DNA of 32,301 bases from assembly GCA_018818925.1 (NCBI GenBank), contig JAHJQZ010000132.1, forward strand, positions 1 through 32,301. Direction: 5' to 3'. The position numbers and the translations under genes are program-made. The stretch comes from Alphaproteobacteria bacterium. Lineage in GTDB: Bacteria; Pseudomonadota; Alphaproteobacteria; Rhizobiales; Devosiaceae. How positions within the stretch are numbered: position 1 is the first letter of the stretch; the number at the start of each line of letters is the position of its first letter. Below, piece by piece: positions 1-8,407 of the stretch. The notes below the pieces were generated by a model, which was not told the DNA's origin, did no database searches, and saw only the letters and a list, made by a program, of their open reading frames with translations.

Positions 1-187
1 ACTGTTCGGGTTCAATGGATGAACGGGCGGAGACTCAGGCTCCCCCACGGGCTTGTCGGCCCAAGGGAACATCGGTCTTCCGCCCGTTGCCGCACCCCCA
101 ACTCTAGCAGATGCGGATGCGGTCAAGTTACAAGGGAAGCGTCCGGCGTCTTCTTTGCCAGACTAAAACCACACTGGAGACCACCCG
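1..187. other. Left-edge region without a recognisable gene
   Basis: No reading frame here looks like the end of the gene expected upstream in a GTA cluster (the major tail protein gp9). One frame is open but gives an arginine-rich, low-complexity translation typical of a shadow frame. The only structure seen is a perfect 10 bp inverted repeat, listed separately. The stretch ends in a GGAG at 175-178 that can serve as ribosome binding site for the gene starting at 188. Confidence 0.5.
22..88. repeat. 10 bp inverted repeat upstream of the tail cluster
   Basis: AACGGGCGGA at 22-31 is the exact reverse complement of TCCGCCCGTT at 79-88, with 47 nt between. The interior holds smaller GC-rich complementary pieces. 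It could be the foot of a structured RNA, a terminator for the upstream gene, or a remnant of a dispersed repeat. There is no T-run after the right arm, so a classical terminator is not well supported. Confidence 0.45.
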
Positions 188-505
188 ATGGCCAATTCCC
201 ATCGTGGCGAGATCGACGCCGTCATCGGCGGCGAGCGCCAGACGCTTTGCCTGACGCTCGGGGCGCTGGCCGAACTCGAAACACGGCTTCAGGCCGGCGA
301 TCTCGTCGGGCTGGCGGAACGGTTCGAGGTGGGCAGGGTGTCCGCTTCCGACCTGATCGCGCTGATCGGCGCCGGCTTGCGCGGCGGCGGCAATGAAATT
401 TCCGACGACGAACTGGCGCGGCTGACCGTCGAGGGCGGGCTGACCGGCGCGGCGAAAATCGCCGCCGAGCTGTTGCGCGCCACTTTCGGGGAGGCCGGAA
501 CGTGA
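188..505 (+). CDS. GTA gp10-family tail protein
   Basis: A 105-residue protein that I recognise as the GTA gp10 family, a small protein encoded just after the major tail protein in GTA-like clusters and in related siphophages. The family is related to tail-assembly or tail-tube-associated proteins; its exact role is not firmly known. It opens with a polar stretch around GEIDAVIGGE, then a helical region (TLGALAELETRL) typical of the family. ATG at 188 is preceded by GGAG at 175-178. The stop overlaps the GTG start of the next gene by 4 nt (GTGA), indicating translational coupling. Identification rests on family pattern, length and the following gene order, which matches gp10-gp15 of the Rhodobacter GTA. 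Confidence 0.8.
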   Translation: MANSHRGEIDAVIGGERQTLCLTLGALAELETRLQAGDLVGLAERFEVGRVSASDLIALIGAGLRGGGNEISDDELARLTVEGGLTGAAKIAAELLRATFGEAGT

Positions 506-708
506 CGCCCTTTCCCTGGGGCGAGGCGATGCGGCTGGGGCTCGGTGTGCTGCGGCTGCCGCCGGACGCCTTCTGGCGCATGACGCCGCGCGAGCTGGCG
601 GCGGCGGCTTCGGCTCTTGGCGGCGCACGAGCCGGCACGGCGCCGAACCGGGGGCAGTTCGAGGCGCTGAGTCGACGTTTTCCCGACAAGGAGGCCGACA
701 ATGGCTGA
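502..708 (+). CDS. Phage/GTA tail assembly chaperone
   Basis: A 68-residue protein of the small family found between gp10 and gp11 in GTA-type clusters (rcc01693-like phage tail assembly chaperone). Family features seen are the N-terminal PFPWGEAMRLGLGVLRLPP, with the conserved W, then FWRMTPREL. Tail assembly chaperones keep the tape-measure protein soluble until the tail tube polymerises around it, which fits its position directly before the tape-measure gene. The start is GTG at 502, overlapping the upstream stop by 4 nt. The stop overlaps the next gene by 8 nt. It is short and easily missed, but the motif and context make it secure. Confidence 0.85.
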   Translation: MTPFPWGEAMRLGLGVLRLPPDAFWRMTPRELAAAASALGGARAGTAPNRGQFEALSRRFPDKEADNG

Positions 709-1237
709 CGACACCAAGGCGCTGTTCGCCGAATTGCGCGACGAGATGAGCGACACCGAAGTCGAGATGCAGCGGCTCGAGGGGCTGGCGGACGGGTTCG
801 GGCGCGCGCTGAGCAATGGCCTTGGCAAGGCGATCACCGACGGGCGCTCGTTCCGCTCGGTGCTCGGCGACATCGCCCAGAGCTTTGCCGACATCGCCCT
901 CAAGGCGGCGCTCTCGCCGGTCGAGACGCTGGCCGCGGGCCTCATCGAGAGCCTGTTCACCTCCGTGCAGCCCTTCGCCAAGGGCGGCGTCATCGCGACG
1001 CCGAGCTATTTCCCGTTGTCCGGCGGGCTGGGCCTTGCCGGCGAGGCGGGGCCGGAAGCGATCCTGCCGCTGACGCGCGGCAGCGACGGACGGCTCGGCG
1101 TCGCGAGCAATGCGGCGCAGCCGATTTCCATTGCGCTCAATGTGACGGCGAACGACGCGAGAAGCTTTGTCGGCGCCGAGGCCGAGATGAGCGCCATGCT
1201 GCTCAGGGCCGTGCGGCGCGGCACGAGGGCGAGCTGA
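701..1237 (+). CDS. Tail tape-measure protein (GTA gp11 type)
   Basis: A 178-residue protein corresponding to GTA gp11, a minimal tape-measure protein. It shows the C-terminal tape-measure signature: GKAITDGRSFRSVLGDIAQ, then SLFTSVQPFAKGGVI and a GLAGEAGPEAILPL segment shared with lambda-type tape-measure proteins. It lacks the long coiled-coil region of phage tape measures, as expected for the short GTA tail. ATG at 701 has an excellent AAGGAGG at 688-694, although the start lies inside the previous gene (8 nt overlap). The stop overlaps the next ATG by one base (TGATG). Tape-measure protein length sets tail length, so a short tail is inferred. Confidence 0.85.
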   Translation: MADDTKALFAELRDEMSDTEVEMQRLEGLADGFGRALSNGLGKAITDGRSFRSVLGDIAQSFADIALKAALSPVETLAAGLIESLFTSVQPFAKGGVIATPSYFPLSGGLGLAGEAGPEAILPLTRGSDGRLGVASNAAQPISIALNVTANDARSFVGAEAEMSAMLLRAVRRGTRAS

Positions 1238-1866
1238 TGGCCTTTCACCAGATCCGCTTTCCGCTCGACATCGCCCTCAACGCGCGCGGCGGGCCGGAGC
1301 GGCTGACCGATATCGCGGTGCTGAGTTCGGGCCACGAGGAGCGCAACCAGCGCTGGGCCCATGCGCGCCGGCGCTACAATGCCGGCTATGGCATCAAGTC
1401 GCGCGCGGACGTGCTGGCGGTCGTCGCCTTCTTCGAGGAGCGGCGCGGCCGGTTTCATGCCTTCCTGTGGCGCGACGGGCTCGACCATTCCTCCAATGGC
1501 GGCACCGGCACGCCGACCCCGCTCGACCAGGAGATCGGTATCGGCGACGGAACAACGAAAACGTTCCAGCTCGTCAAGCGCTACGGCGGCGGCTTCGATC
1601 CCTACGACAGGCCGATCACCAAGCCGGTGGCGGCGAGCGTGACGCTTGCCGTCGATGGCGCAACGCTTGCCGGCGGACAGTTCTCCGCCAATGAGCTGAC
1701 CGGGCTGGTGACGCTTCAGAGCGCGCCGGCCGCGGGCGCCATCGTCACCGCCGGGTTCCTCTTCGACGTGCCGGTCAGGTTCGACACCGACCGGCTGGAG
1801 GTCGACTTGTCCGGCTTCGATGCCGCCGAGGTGACGTCCATCCCCCTGATCGAGGTGCGCGCATGA
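1237..1866 (+). CDS. GTA gp12 / DUF2460 distal tail protein
   Basis: A 209-residue DUF2460 (TIGR02217-type) protein, the GTA gp12 equivalent. It begins with the family hallmark MAFHQIRFPLDIALNARGG and continues with SSGHEERNQRW and RRYNAGYGIKS, all typical of this family. In the Rhodobacter GTA the protein is the distal tail protein that links the tail tube to the baseplate hubs. The mid-section GDGTTKTFQLVKRYG and the following beta-rich part are also family-like. It starts one base before the end of the upstream gene and overlaps the next gene by 4 nt (ATGA), so it is part of a translationally coupled run. Full length; no oddities. Confidence 0.92.
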   Translation: MAFHQIRFPLDIALNARGGPERLTDIAVLSSGHEERNQRWAHARRRYNAGYGIKSRADVLAVVAFFEERRGRFHAFLWRDGLDHSSNGGTGTPTPLDQEIGIGDGTTKTFQLVKRYGGGFDPYDRPITKPVAASVTLAVDGATLAGGQFSANELTGLVTLQSAPAAGAIVTAGFLFDVPVRFDTDRLEVDLSGFDAAEVTSIPLIEVRA

Positions 1867-2753
1867 GAAAGCTTGCCCCGGATTTCGCCGCCCATCTCGC
1901 AAGCGGCGCGACGACGCTATGCACCTGCTGGCGGCTGGCGCGGACCGACGGGATTGTGCTCGGCTTCACCGATCACGATGCGGCGCTGGCTTTTGCCGGC
2001 ACCGACTACCTGCCGGCTTCGGGCGGCGACGGTTCCGAGCAGGCGCAAAAGCTCGGCGGTGCCACCGACACGTCCGAACTCGTCGCACTCATCACCAGCA
2101 CGGCCATCACCGACCAGGACATCCGCCTCGGCCGCTATGGCGGCGCCATTGTCGAGACCTTCAGGGTCAACTGGCGCGACGTGGCGCAAAGGCATCTGAT
2201 GCGGCGCGACCGCATCGGCGAGATCGTGCTCGAGGACAAAGCCTTCCGCGCCGAACTGCGCTCGGCCCAGGCGGCGCTCAATTGCAAGCAGGGCCGGATC
2301 TATCAGGCGCTGTGCGGCACAAGCCTCGGCAGCGCCGCATGCGGCATCGCTCTCGATAATCCGGCCTATCGGGCCAGCGGCTCGGTGCTCGGCATTGCGG
2401 GAACGAGCCGGCTGAGGGTCGCCGGGCTGTCCGGCTTCGATGCCGGCTGGTTCGCCTTCGGCCGGCTCGCCTGGTCTTCGGGCATCAAGCACGGCCTCAT
2501 CGACACGATCGCCGCCCATGGGCGCGACGCGAATGGCGACTGGCTCGAACTCGACGGCGAGGTCGGCGACTGGGTCGCGCCGGGCGACGGGTTCGTGGCA
2601 ACGGCGGGCTGCGACCGGCTGTTTTCGACCTGCCGGGAACGCTTCGGCAATACCGTCAATTTCCGCGGCTTTCCGCATGTGCCGGGCAGCGATTTCGTTC
2701 TCACCTATCCCAAACAGGGAGAGGCGCTTGACGGCGCGCCTCTCATCAAATGA
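1863..2753 (+). CDS. GTA gp13 / DUF2163, phage BR0599-family hub protein
   Basis: A 296-residue protein of the DUF2163/BR0599 family, the GTA gp13 equivalent. Family signatures are LCTCWRLARTDGIVLGFTDHD near the N-terminus and the C-terminal Cys-rich part CDRLFSTCRERFGN followed by NFRGFPHVPGSD. In the Rhodobacter GTA gp13 is a baseplate hub protein, and the cysteine motif has been linked to iron-sulfur binding in the family. Overlaps of 4 nt exist at both ends (ATGA at 1863 and 2750). The protein appears full length, with cysteines in the expected places. It probably assembles with gp12, gp14 and gp15 at the tail tip. Confidence 0.92.
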   Translation: MRKLAPDFAAHLASGATTLCTCWRLARTDGIVLGFTDHDAALAFAGTDYLPASGGDGSEQAQKLGGATDTSELVALITSTAITDQDIRLGRYGGAIVETFRVNWRDVAQRHLMRRDRIGEIVLEDKAFRAELRSAQAALNCKQGRIYQALCGTSLGSAACGIALDNPAYRASGSVLGIAGTSRLRVAGLSGFDAGWFAFGRLAWSSGIKHGLIDTIAAHGRDANGDWLELDGEVGDWVAPGDGFVATAGCDRLFSTCRERFGNTVNFRGFPHVPGSDFVLTYPKQGEALDGAPLIK

Positions 2754-3175
2754 CGATCGCGGAGCGGGCCGAAGCGGAAGCGCGGCGCTGGCTCGGCACG
2801 CCCTACCGGCACCAGGCCTCGGTTCGCGGCGCCGGCTGCGATTGCCTCGGGCTGTTGCGCGGCGTCTGGCGCGGCCTTTATGGCGGCGAACCGCAAAAGG
2901 TGCCGCCCTATGCCGCCGACATGCGCCGCGACGCCGAGCCCGGGCTTCTGCTCAGGGCGGCGGAAACGCATCTTGTGCGCGTGACGCGGCCGATCCTTTC
3001 TGGCGACGTGCTGCTCTTTCGCATCGGCCGCAACCTGCCGCCGCGCCATTGCGCCATCGCCACGGCCGGGCGCGGCCTGATCCATGCCCAGGAACGGCTC
3101 GGCGTCATCGAGGCGCCGTTCTCGCTCGCCTGGCAGCGCCGGCTCGCCGGGGTTTTTGCCTTTCCGGACTCATAG
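2750..3175 (+). CDS. GTA gp14 NlpC/P60 cell-wall peptidase
   Basis: A 141-residue NlpC/P60-type peptidase equivalent to GTA gp14. Visible motifs are ARRWLGTPYRHQ, then GAGCDCLGLLRGVWR, in which C32 in DCLG is the expected nucleophile, and RHCAIAT (H100) and LIHAQE (H112) for the rest of the active site. In GTA particles this enzyme cuts peptidoglycan cross-links so that DNA can cross the recipient cell wall. It has no signal peptide, as expected for a virion protein. ATG at 2750 overlaps the upstream stop by 4 nt. The next gene is separated by a 227 nt gap that holds a large palindromic repeat, which breaks the otherwise continuous coupling. Confidence 0.92.
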   Translation: MTIAERAEAEARRWLGTPYRHQASVRGAGCDCLGLLRGVWRGLYGGEPQKVPPYAADMRRDAEPGLLLRAAETHLVRVTRPILSGDVLLFRIGRNLPPRHCAIATAGRGLIHAQERLGVIEAPFSLAWQRRLAGVFAFPDS

Positions 3176-3210
3176 AACTTTCCCATTTGTTGGTCGCTGA
3201 AGCCCGTTTC

Positions 3211-3338
3211 ACCTCTCCCTTTGGGGGAGAGGTCGACGCGAAGCGGCGGGTGAGGGGGCCTATATGCGCTATCGCAGAGGCCCCCTCACCCGGACCTCCG
3301 CTGCGCTGCGGTCCGACCTCTCCCCCTAAGGGAGAGGT
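3211..3338. repeat. 128 bp palindromic repeat element, copy A
   Basis: A palindrome with two nested stems. The outer arms are about 25 bp (3211-3235 and 3314-3338) and match at all but one base; each arm itself folds as ACCTCTCCCT...GGGGGAGAGGT. The inner arms are CGGGTGAGGGGGCCT at 3247-3261 and its exact complement at 3278-3292, around a 16 nt loop. The same element recurs at 8229-8358 with its asymmetric parts exchanged, that is, inverted. No ORF or transposase is inside, so it looks like a non-autonomous dispersed palindrome of the REP/MITE kind. It sits between gp14 and gp15 and could attenuate read-through transcription. Confidence 0.9.
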
Positions 3339-3402
3339 AAGGGGTGTCGGCGTTTTCAGGATTGTTTCCCTTCTCTCTGCACTCGAACCGTGAGGACGCC
3401 TG

Positions 3403-6400
3403 ATGGCCACCCTTGCCCTTTCCCTTGCCGGTTCCGCCATTGGCGGCGCCATCGGCGGACCGTTCGGCGCTACCGTCGGCCGGGCGCTCGGCGCCCTGGC
3501 CGGCAGTGCCGTCGACGCGGCCCTGTTCGCCGAGGACGGGCCGGAAGCCGCCGGTCGCGACATCCGCCTGACCGGCTCGCGCGAGGGCGGGGCCGTGCCA
3601 CGCATCTATGGCTGGAACCGGCTATCCGGCAACATCATCTGGGCAACGGCGCTCGAGCGGCATTCGGGCACCGCGTCCGGCGCCAAGGGCTTCGGCTCCA
3701 CAACCGGCGAGGACGTGATCACCGCCAATTTCGCCGTGGCGCTCGGCGAGGGCGAGGTGCCGGTCATGGGCCGCATCTGGGCCGATGGGCAAGTGCTCGA
3801 CACCGACGGGCTCAACATCCGCTTTTATTCCGGCAGCGCCGCGCAGGAGCCGGACGAACTGATCCTTGCCAAGCAGGGCGAGGGCAAGGCGCCGGCCTAT
3901 CGCGGCACCTCATATCTCGTCTTCGAGGCGCTGCCGCTCAGTGAATTCGGCAACCGCATTCCGTCGATTTCGGTGGAAGTGTGCCGGCCGGCCGGCGAGC
4001 TCGAAAAGGCGATAAATGCGGTGACGCTCATCCCCGGTTCGACCGAGTTCGGCTACGATCCGGTGCCGCGCCTGAGGCTCGTTTCGCCCGGCGTGACCGC
4101 GCCGGAGAATGCCCATGCCGTGCCGGGCCTGAGCGACTGGACCGTCTCGCTCGACCAGTTGCAGTCCATCTGCCCCAATCTCAAGCATGTGGCGCTGGTC
4201 GTTGCGTGGTTCGGCGACGATCTGCGTTGCGGCACCTGCACCATCGCGCCGCGCGTCGAAAGCGCCGACCGCGCGGTCGCCGGCACGAACTGGCAGGTCA
4301 GCGGCATCGGGCGCGAAGCGGCGCGCATCGTGTCGGTTGCCGAGGGCGGCCCGGCCTTCGGCGGCACGCCTTCCGATGCCTCGGTGCTGGCGGCAATCGC
4401 CGATCTCAAGGCGCGCGGACTGTCGGTGACGCTCTATCCGTTCGTCCTGATGGACGTGCCGGCAGGCAATTCCTTGACCGATCCCCATACAGGCGCGGCG
4501 GGCCAGCCGGCCTATCCCTGGCGCGGGCGCATCACCTCATCGCTGGCGCCGGGCGTTTCCGGCTCTCCTGACCAGACGGCGGCAGCGGCGATTGAGGTCG
4601 CCGCGTTTGTCGGCAGTGCCGGGGCGGGGGACTTCGCTGCCGCATCGGGGACGGTCGTCTATACCGGGCCGGCGGAGTGGCGCTATCGCCGCATGGTCTT
4701 GCACTACGCCCATCTTTGCGCGCTGGCGGGCGGGGTCGATGCCTTCCTGATCGGCTCGGAAATGCGCGGGCTGACGACACTGCGCGACGGCGCGGCCAAC
4801 TTTCCCTTCGTCGACGCGCTCGCTACGCTGGCGGCGGACGTGCGCGCGGTGCTCGGGCCGGCAACCAAGCTCACCTATGCCGCCGACTGGTCGGAATATC
4901 ACGGCTACCAGCCGGAAGAGGCGCCGGGCGACAAGCTCTTCCATCTCGATCCGCTCTGGGCTTCGGCCGCGATCGACGCCGTCGGCATCGACAATTACAT
5001 GCCCATCGCCGACTGGCGCGACGGCGAAACCCATGCCGACGCGGCGGCCGGCACCATCAACGATCTCGACTATCTTGACGCCAATATCGCCGGCGGCGAG
5101 GGCTTCGACTGGTACTACGCCTCAGAAGCCGACCGGCTGGCGCAAAATCGCACGCCGATCGCCGACGGCGCTCATGGCGAGGACTGGGTCTGGCGAGTGA
5201 AGGACCTCGCCAACTGGTGGCGCCACGCCCATCACGACCGCGTCGGCGGCGTGCGCGCCACAACGCCGACGGACTGGGTGCCCGGGAGCAAGCCGATCTG
5301 GCTGACCGAACTGGGCTGCGGCGCCGTCGACAAGGGCGCCAATCTGCCAAGCGCCTTCGCCGATGCCAAGTCGTCGGAGCATGCACTTCCGCATTTTTCC
5401 AGCGGCGCGCCGGATGCGCTGATGCAGCGCCAGTTTTTGAGGGCCCATCTCGGACACTGGCGACCCGACGGGTCGCGTTTCGCCGAGGCCAACAATCCGG
5501 CTTCGGCGCAGTATGACGGGCGCATGCTCGACCCCGAACGGATCTATTTGTGGACCTGGGACGCGCGGCCCTTTCCGGCCTTTCCCAGCCGTTCCGACAT
5601 CTGGGCCGACGCGCCCAATCATGCGACCGGCCACTGGCTGACCGGACGGCTGGGGAGCGCCGCAAATGACGAGCTGATCGCCACGATGGCGGCGGACTAC
5701 GGCGTTTGCTTCGCCGAAATCGCGACGGGCGGACCGGCGATCGCCGGCCTTGCGGTCGACGGCGTCTCAAGCCTCAGGGACAGAATCGATCCGATCCTTG
5801 TCGCGACGCGGACGCTCCTGATCGATACGCCGGATGGCCTCGTCTGCCGCATCGAGGGCGACGGCGGCGTTGCCGACATCGAGGACGGCGATCTCGTTTA
5901 TCTCGACAGCGCCCTGTCGCGCGAGAAATGGCCGATGGACGCGGAGGTGCCGGCGCTCCTGGCCTTTGGCTTTGCCGATATCGGACGCGACTACCTGACG
6001 GCCAGCGTCACCGCCTTTGCCGCCGATGGCAGCGTCGGCGAAAGCGTTTCGACCGAAATGGTACTCGACGGGGCGGCCGCGCGGCGCATGGCCGAGAACG
6101 CCTTGGTCGCGGCACGCCAGAGCGCGCGCAGCATGGAATTCGCCCTGCCCCCCTCGCGGCTCGCGCTCGAACCGGGCGATCGCGTCCGCATCGCCGGCCG
6201 CACGGATGCGGCCCTGACTCTTGCCGAACTGCGCGACGGCGTGACCCGGCGGGTTTCGGCCCGGCCGCAGCGAAAGGACAAGGCGACGGCGCTGCTGTTG
6301 GACGGCCGCGCCATGGTGGCGACGCAGGTCGCCGGGTCGGCCCTGCCGGTCGTGGCGCTTGCCCATCTGCCGGCCGATCCGGCCATCGGCGGCGCATCGC

Positions 6401-7257
6401 GCCTGGTGGCCGGCGCCTTCGCCCGACCCTGGCCGGGCGATTGCGTGCTTGCCGACCCGCTGACCGGCGGCGAGGTGCTGCGCCTGACACGGCCCGCCGT
6501 GATCGGCGAACTGGTGGCCGGCCTTTTGCCGGCGGCCGCGGACCTGTGGGACGAGACCAGCCGGCTCGACCTCGTGCTCTATGACGGGCACCTGTCGTCC
6601 GAGAGCCGGGGGGCGGTGCTCGGCGGCGCCAACCGCCTGCTGGTTTTGAGGGACGACGGCACGACCGAACTGATCGGCTTCGCCGAGGCGGAGCTTGTGT
6701 CCGGCGCGACCTACCGGCTGACCGGGCTGCTGCGCGGCCTCATCGGCACCGGCGACGGCGCCGGACCGGCCAGCATCGGCAACAGGGTCATGCTGGTCAC
6801 CGACGCCCTGGCATCGGCAGGACTCGGCGACGACAGGCTCGGCACGAACGCGAGTTTTACCCTGTTCGCCGGCCCGCGCGACTTTGCCGGGCAAGCGGTT
6901 TCGGCGAGCTTTGCTGCCGAACTGGCGCGGCCGCTGGCGCCGACGCATCTGACGGCGCGGCGGGTCGAGTCCGGCGACGTGGTTCTTGGCTGGGTGCGAC
7001 GCTCGCGCCTCGGCGGCGCCGGTTGGGCACTGGCCGACATGCCGCTCGACGCGGCGCCGGAACGCTATCGCGTCGCCATCCGCGACGGCGACGCGACGGT
7101 GCGCACGCTGACGGTTTCCACGCCTGAAACGGTCTACAGCTCGGCCGAGCAGACAGCCGATTTCGGCGCTCCGCCAGCGGGCTTCACCTACACCATCGCC
7201 CAGATCAGCGCCGCCCACGGCGCCGGCCGGGCCGCGACCGGAGTTTTTCATGACTGA
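3403..7257 (+). CDS. GTA gp15 tail hub / host-specificity protein
   Basis: A 1284-residue protein equivalent to GTA gp15, the large central baseplate (megatron) protein. The N-terminus is glycine/alanine-rich (SAIGGAIGGPFGATVGRALG) as in the family. A TIM-barrel-like glycoside-hydrolase domain runs from about residue 240 to 690, with LTYAADWSEYHGY, GIDNYMP and WLTELGCG. E636 in the last motif is a candidate acidic active-site residue. A phage-tail-3-type region follows (about 740-900), then a beta-rich C-terminal part with the family motif YRLTGLLRGLIGT. It probably contacts the recipient envelope and forms the exit channel. ATG 3403 follows a weak GAGG. The stop overlaps the next gene by 8 nt. 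It lies between two inverted repeat copies. Confidence 0.93.
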   Translation: MATLALSLAGSAIGGAIGGPFGATVGRALGALAGSAVDAALFAEDGPEAAGRDIRLTGSREGGAVPRIYGWNRLSGNIIWATALERHSGTASGAKGFGSTTGEDVITANFAVALGEGEVPVMGRIWADGQVLDTDGLNIRFYSGSAAQEPDELILAKQGEGKAPAYRGTSYLVFEALPLSEFGNRIPSISVEVCRPAGELEKAINAVTLIPGSTEFGYDPVPRLRLVSPGVTAPENAHAVPGLSDWTVSLDQLQSICPNLKHVALVVAWFGDDLRCGTCTIAPRVESADRAVAGTNWQVSGIGREAARIVSVAEGGPAFGGTPSDASVLAAIADLKARGLSVTLYPFVLMDVPAGNSLTDPHTGAAGQPAYPWRGRITSSLAPGVSGSPDQTAAAAIEVAAFVGSAGAGDFAAASGTVVYTGPAEWRYRRMVLHYAHLCALAGGVDAFLIGSEMRGLTTLRDGAANFPFVDALATLAADVRAVLGPATKLTYAADWSEYHGYQPEEAPGDKLFHLDPLWASAAIDAVGIDNYMPIADWRDGETHADAAAGTINDLDYLDANIAGGEGFDWYYASEADRLAQNRTPIADGAHGEDWVWRVKDLANWWRHAHHDRVGGVRATTPTDWVPGSKPIWLTELGCGAVDKGANLPSAFADAKSSEHALPHFSSGAPDALMQRQFLRAHLGHWRPDGSRFAEANNPASAQYDGRMLDPERIYLWTWDARPFPAFPSRSDIWADAPNHATGHWLTGRLGSAANDELIATMAADYGVCFAEIATGGPAIAGLAVDGVSSLRDRIDPILVATRTLLIDTPDGLVCRIEGDGGVADIEDGDLVYLDSALSREKWPMDAEVPALLAFGFADIGRDYLTASVTAFAADGSVGESVSTEMVLDGAAARRMAENALVAARQSARSMEFALPPSRLALEPGDRVRIAGRTDAALTLAELRDGVTRRVSARPQRKDKATALLLDGRAMVATQVAGSALPVVALAHLPADPAIGGASRLVAGAFARPWPGDCVLADPLTGGEVLRLTRPAVIGELVAGLLPAAADLWDETSRLDLVLYDGHLSSESRGAVLGGANRLLVLRDDGTTELIGFAEAELVSGATYRLTGLLRGLIGTGDGAGPASIGNRVMLVTDALASAGLGDDRLGTNASFTLFAGPRDFAGQAVSASFAAELARPLAPTHLTARRVESGDVVLGWVRRSRLGGAGWALADMPLDAAPERYRVAIRDGDATVRTLTVSTPETVYSSAEQTADFGAPPAGFTYTIAQISAAHGAGRAATGVFHD

Positions 7258-8212
7258 CACGCCACGCCTCGGCCTGCCGCTGATCGACGGCGAACAGGCC
7301 CTCAAGCACATCACCCATAACGAGGCGCTCGGCCGGCTCGACGCGGCGGTGCAGCTCACCCTCGAGGGGATCGGTGCCACGACGCCGCCCGGCGCGCCCG
7401 TTGCCGGCGAGGTCTGGGCGCTCGGGACGGGCGCGACCGGCGAGTGGAGCGGCGAGGACGGCGCCCTGGCACTTTATACCGAGAGCGGCTGGCGCTTCGT
7501 TGCGCCGGCGGAAGGCTGGCGGGCCTGGAACAAGGCGGACGCGGCGCTCCACGTCCATGTCTCCGGCGCCTGGGTCGGTTTCGCCGGCCTCATTGCGGTG
7601 CTGCAGGATCTTGACTGGCTCGGCATCAATACCAGCGGCGACGCCACCAACCGGCTGGCATTGAGAAGCAACGCCGCGCTGATGACGGCGCTCGCGGCGG
7701 CCGATGGCGGCAGCGGCGACATGCGGCTCGTCGTCAACAAGGAAACCGCCGGCGACACGGCCTCGCTGATCTTCCAGACCGGCTATTCGGCCCGGGCCGA
7801 GTTCGGCCTTGCCGGGGTGGACGATTTCGCGATCAAGACCAGCGCCGACGGCAGCAATTTCCATGCGGCGCTGACCGTTTCGGCGGCGAGCGGCTTTGTC
7901 CGCTTCAATGGTTTGGTCGGTGCCGAAGTGTCGTTCCCTTCCATCGCCTCCGGGGTTCTGGCCGTTTCGACCAGTTTCGCCGTGCCGGTGCCGCAGTCCG
8001 GGACGGCCGACGATGTCGACTCCATATCCGGCGGCGCCGACGGGGCGCTGCTGATCGTCACCGGAACAGCCGGCAACAGCCTGACCTTCCGGGACGGAGT
8101 GGGCAATCTCAAGCTCGGCGGCAACCGCGTGCTCAATGCTTTCGAGGATGCCCTGATGCTGGTCCGGCGCGGCTCGGACTGGATCGAACTGAGCTTCGCC
8201 AACAACGGCTGA
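7250..8212 (+). CDS. DUF2793 domain tail-associated protein
   Basis: A 320-residue protein whose first ~110 residues match DUF2793: TPRLGLPLIDGEQALKHITHNEAL, then AEGWRAWNKADAALHVHVSG and GAWVG. DUF2793 proteins are found after gp15-type genes in alphaproteobacterial phage and GTA clusters and are presumed tail-tip or fibre components; their biochemical role is unknown. The remaining ~200 residues are rich in beta-strand patterns and Ser/Thr/Gly and end in SGGADGALLIVTGTAGNSLTF and NRVLNAFEDALMLVRRGSDWIEL, reminiscent of phage fibre C-termini. It overlaps gp15 by 8 nt, so translation is coupled. The repeat element copy B follows 16 nt after the stop. Confidence 0.85.
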   Translation: MTDTPRLGLPLIDGEQALKHITHNEALGRLDAAVQLTLEGIGATTPPGAPVAGEVWALGTGATGEWSGEDGALALYTESGWRFVAPAEGWRAWNKADAALHVHVSGAWVGFAGLIAVLQDLDWLGINTSGDATNRLALRSNAALMTALAAADGGSGDMRLVVNKETAGDTASLIFQTGYSARAEFGLAGVDDFAIKTSADGSNFHAALTVSAASGFVRFNGLVGAEVSFPSIASGVLAVSTSFAVPVPQSGTADDVDSISGGADGALLIVTGTAGNSLTFRDGVGNLKLGGNRVLNAFEDALMLVRRGSDWIELSFANNG

Positions 8213-8228
8213 GGCCTTGCCGCGCACT

Positions 8229-8358
8229 ACCTCTCCCTTGGGGGAGAGGTCGGACTGTAGCAAAGCGAAGGTCCGGGTGAGGGGGCCTTTGCTCAGCGTT
8301 CGCGGCAAGGCCCCCTCACCCGCCGCTTCGCGCCGACCTCTCCCCCAAAGGGAGAGGT
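8229..8358. repeat. 130 bp palindromic repeat element, copy B (inverted relative to copy A)
   Basis: Outer arms begin ACCTCTCCCTTGGGGGAGAG at 8229 and end at 8358 with the complementary sequence (one base indel). The inner stem is GGGTGAGGGGGCCTT and its complement. The piece GCGAAGCGGCGGGTGAG lies left of the inner stem in copy A, and its complement lies right of it here. The GGTCCGGGTGAG-type piece is likewise exchanged. Copy B is therefore inverted relative to copy A. An in-frame upstream ATG at 8357 for the next gene lies at the end of this repeat and is not the likely start. Confidence 0.9.
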
Positions 8359-8407
8359 GAATGAAGCACCCGACGTTTCAGTGCTCAAGCAAGCAGGGAG
8401 TCCATCC

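Noticed and set aside
3211-3338. CRISPR-like repeat or attachment site
   Set aside because: A single palindrome with nested stems and a second distant inverted copy; no regular spacer array and no integrase nearby.
5767-7380. 537-residue minus-strand open frame
   Set aside because: Antisense to gp15; composition typical of a shadow frame and no motif found.
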